DNA of 46,271 nt, taken from Mastigocoleus testarum BC008 (GTDB taxonomy: Bacteria > Cyanobacteriota > Cyanobacteriia > Cyanobacteriales > Nostocaceae). Shown here piece after piece: positions 44,630-46,271 of the stretch. The notes below the pieces were generated by a model, which saw nothing but the letters and a program-made list of their open reading frames with translations, searched no databases and had not been told where the DNA came from. Numbering within the stretch: the stretch's first letter is position 1; each line of letters opens with the position of its first letter. Both the position numbers and the translations under genes were made by a program. The DNA is taken from NCBI RefSeq assembly GCF_001456025.1, contig NZ_LMTZ01000168.1, forward strand, positions 1-46,271, read 5' to 3'.

Positions 44630-45673
44630 ATGCAAGAACCACAAGTAACAATTGTAGTAGTACCAAGGGAGCGTTTTAGCTGTACCCAACGCTCTCTAGA
44701 AAGTATCTACGAACATACAAAATTACCTTTCAAATTAATTTATGTTGATGGGAATTCCCCAAAGAAAGTTCGACAGTATATAGAAAGTCAGGCGCAAGAA
44801 AAAGACTTTAAAGTTATTCGTACAGATTACTATCTATCTCCCAATCACGCTCGGAATATCGGTCTAAGCCACGTTGATACTAAATATGTGCTGTTTGCTG
44901 ACAATGATATAGTTGTATCTCCAAATTGGCTCAAAGCTTTAGTTAACTGCGCAGAGGAAACAGGTGCAACAGTAGTTGGTCCTCTCATGTGTGAAAAAGA
45001 ACCAGTACATCAAAGAATTCATTTTGCAGGTGGAGAATCCCATATTGTTACCGATGTCAACGGTAGACGACATCTGCGCGAAAAGATGTACAAACAAGGT
45101 CAACAAGTAGCAGATTTACGTCCCCAGCTTCAACGTACCGAAACAGAATTGGCAGAATTCCATTGCGTGCTAGTTCGCACAGAAATATTTGAGCGCATCG
45201 GTTATCTGGATGAGGGGATGTTAAATACTAAAGAGCATCTTGATTTTAGCATGACAGTTGCAGAGGCTGGAGATAAGGTATATTTTGAACCTGATAGCCT
45301 AATTACATATGTACCTGGTCCTCCCCAGGACTTGACAGATATGCACTTTTATATGTTGCGTTGGAGTGATGCTTGGACTTTGGATAGTTTGAAGCATATC
45401 CGTAAAAAGTGGGATTTGTCGGAAGATGGATATTTCAAAAATAAATACAAGAAATTGGGATGGCGTCGTAGTGGGACAATAATTAAACCTTTTGTACGTC
45501 GCGTGAGTTTCGGTTGGGAAAATAAACCTCTGAAAAGGATTTTGAAGTTTTTTGATAGAATTTTGAATCGCTATATAACCAATCGTTATGCTGAAAATTT
45601 TGCTCAACACAAGCTGGAGTTAAGACCTATCAATAAATCTGAATCGAACGCACAAGAATTATCACAGGTTTAA
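44630..45673 (+). CDS. GT2-family glycosyltransferase
   Basis: The 347-residue GT-A enzyme has TIVVVPRERFSCTQRSLESI at the start, LIYVDGNSP, and YVLFADNDIVVSPNWL with the metal-binding D-x-D. An acceptor-side LDEGMLNTKEHLDFSMTV carries the E-D-like catalytic region (EHLD in place of the usual ED). It has a basic C-terminal extension (about 255-330) with no membrane helix. It lies 177 bp after the GT4 gene. It probably adds a sugar to a surface glycan. The acceptor is unknown. Confidence 0.9.
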   Translation: MQEPQVTIVVVPRERFSCTQRSLESIYEHTKLPFKLIYVDGNSPKKVRQYIESQAQEKDFKVIRTDYYLSPNHARNIGLSHVDTKYVLFADNDIVVSPNWLKALVNCAEETGATVVGPLMCEKEPVHQRIHFAGGESHIVTDVNGRRHLREKMYKQGQQVADLRPQLQRTETELAEFHCVLVRTEIFERIGYLDEGMLNTKEHLDFSMTVAEAGDKVYFEPDSLITYVPGPPQDLTDMHFYMLRWSDAWTLDSLKHIRKKWDLSEDGYFKNKYKKLGWRRSGTIIKPFVRRVSFGWENKPLKRILKFFDRILNRYITNRYAENFAQHKLELRPINKSESNAQELSQV

Positions 45674-46271
45674 TTGGGCTTCCTGCTCCGATACAGTGAA
45701 ACTTACAAAGTGAACCAAGCATAAGATTCAGAACAAAGTACAAAGATGAGTGGAGGCGCAGTGGCTGGCAGTTGCGTTGTGCAGTAGCAAATTACTTTAT
45801 CGATCTCCATTTGTATTCGGCATTGAACACTATGTCAGGCGTTTTCAAATCTTGTCATTTCATTCAATGTAAATGACGCAACTGCACCTTCTGTTGCCTT
45901 CATGTGGTTTTGCCACAGTTAACGATTCTCCCATCTCTCGTAGAACAGAAATACCACTGGATTTTCGTTATCCTGATGTAGCACTGCAAAGTTTCAATGT
46001 GAACGTAGTCAAATATAGGCATCTATCACATGATTTTTGAATAATTGCCTAAAAATGGTAATATACCTATGTTCTATAGTTCAAATGCTTTTGGTTAAGA
46101 AGCACGCAATTAAAAGACACCATTCCTATTTCAAAGAAATAGATAATTTGTGCTTTTTGGAAAAAAATCTTTATAACTATGCCAATTACAGCACTTTTCA
46201 GGTAAGTGAGGTACAGTAACAACAACTTGTGAACCAGTTTTTTAAATGCTTGGGATTGACTAGATCGAGGG
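45674..46271. other. 3' edge, no gene recognised
   Basis: Short open frames exist but none looks coding. GCAGTTGCGTTGTGCAG (45768-45784) and TGACGCAACTGCACC (45873-45887) are loosely complementary and could be the ends of a decayed element. The minus strand there gives a 22-codon stretch (MKATEGAVASFTLNEM...) that I do not recognise. Confidence 0.4.

Noticed and set aside
46037..46219. 60-codon frame at the 3' edge
   Set aside because: No start context, no recognisable domain, AT-rich composition.

Overview
The window is chromosomal DNA of a filamentous, probably heterocystous cyanobacterium (order Nostocales; a Calothrix/Rivularia/Tolypothrix-type relative is my inference). The grounds are phycocyanin and chlorophyll genes, many HIP1 octamers (GCGATCGC, e.g. 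789-796), low GC, heptad STRR-type tandem repeats and many dispersed palindromic repeats between genes. No rRNA or tRNA gene and no CRISPR array was seen.

Layout. 1-5000: a degenerate coding remnant, then purE (-), nagA (+), chlM (+) and two tandem paralogous two-TM proteins. 5026-10877: a minus-strand redox/detoxification group (WrbA-like flavoprotein, SDR, aldehyde dehydrogenase, membrane-anchored metallo-beta-lactamase-fold hydrolase), with a divergent LysR regulator at its head. 11413-15123: a DUF423 membrane protein, an unknown membrane protein and katG (-). 15561-24456: the centrepiece, a phycocyanin operon cpcB-cpcA-cpcC-cpcC-cpcD followed by a cyanobacteriochrome-type histidine kinase, a single-domain response regulator and a four-part response regulator. 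These last three match RcaE, RcaF and RcaC of type III chromatic acclimation. An almost perfect RcaC-binding L box lies upstream of cpcB. 24528-25155: a broken REP-associated transposase, a REP-like palindrome and a MITE-like element. 25184-31670: acnB (-), a 2Fe-2S ferredoxin, a 58-residue small gene, a DUF3326 protein and a CPBP protease. 32371-35881: a membrane histidine kinase and two related response regulators. 36950-45673: a glycan-type cluster of two MurG-like glycosyltransferases, an ABC exporter, a two-domain histidine phosphatase, a GT4 and a GT2 enzyme. It is preceded by a 1-kb leader region with a branched RNA-like structure.

How the genes work together. The rca trio plus L box plus cpc operon would form a self-contained light-colour switch: sensor, phosphorelay, DNA-binding output and target operon within 9 kb. 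The sensor carries ten copies of a 15-bp in-frame repeat inside its chromophore-binding GAF domain, which I consider the most unusual single feature. The 3' glycan cluster looks like an export pathway for a glycolipid or polysaccharide whose product I cannot identify.

Limits. Product names rest on motif and family recognition by eye. No alignment, folding or database search was run.
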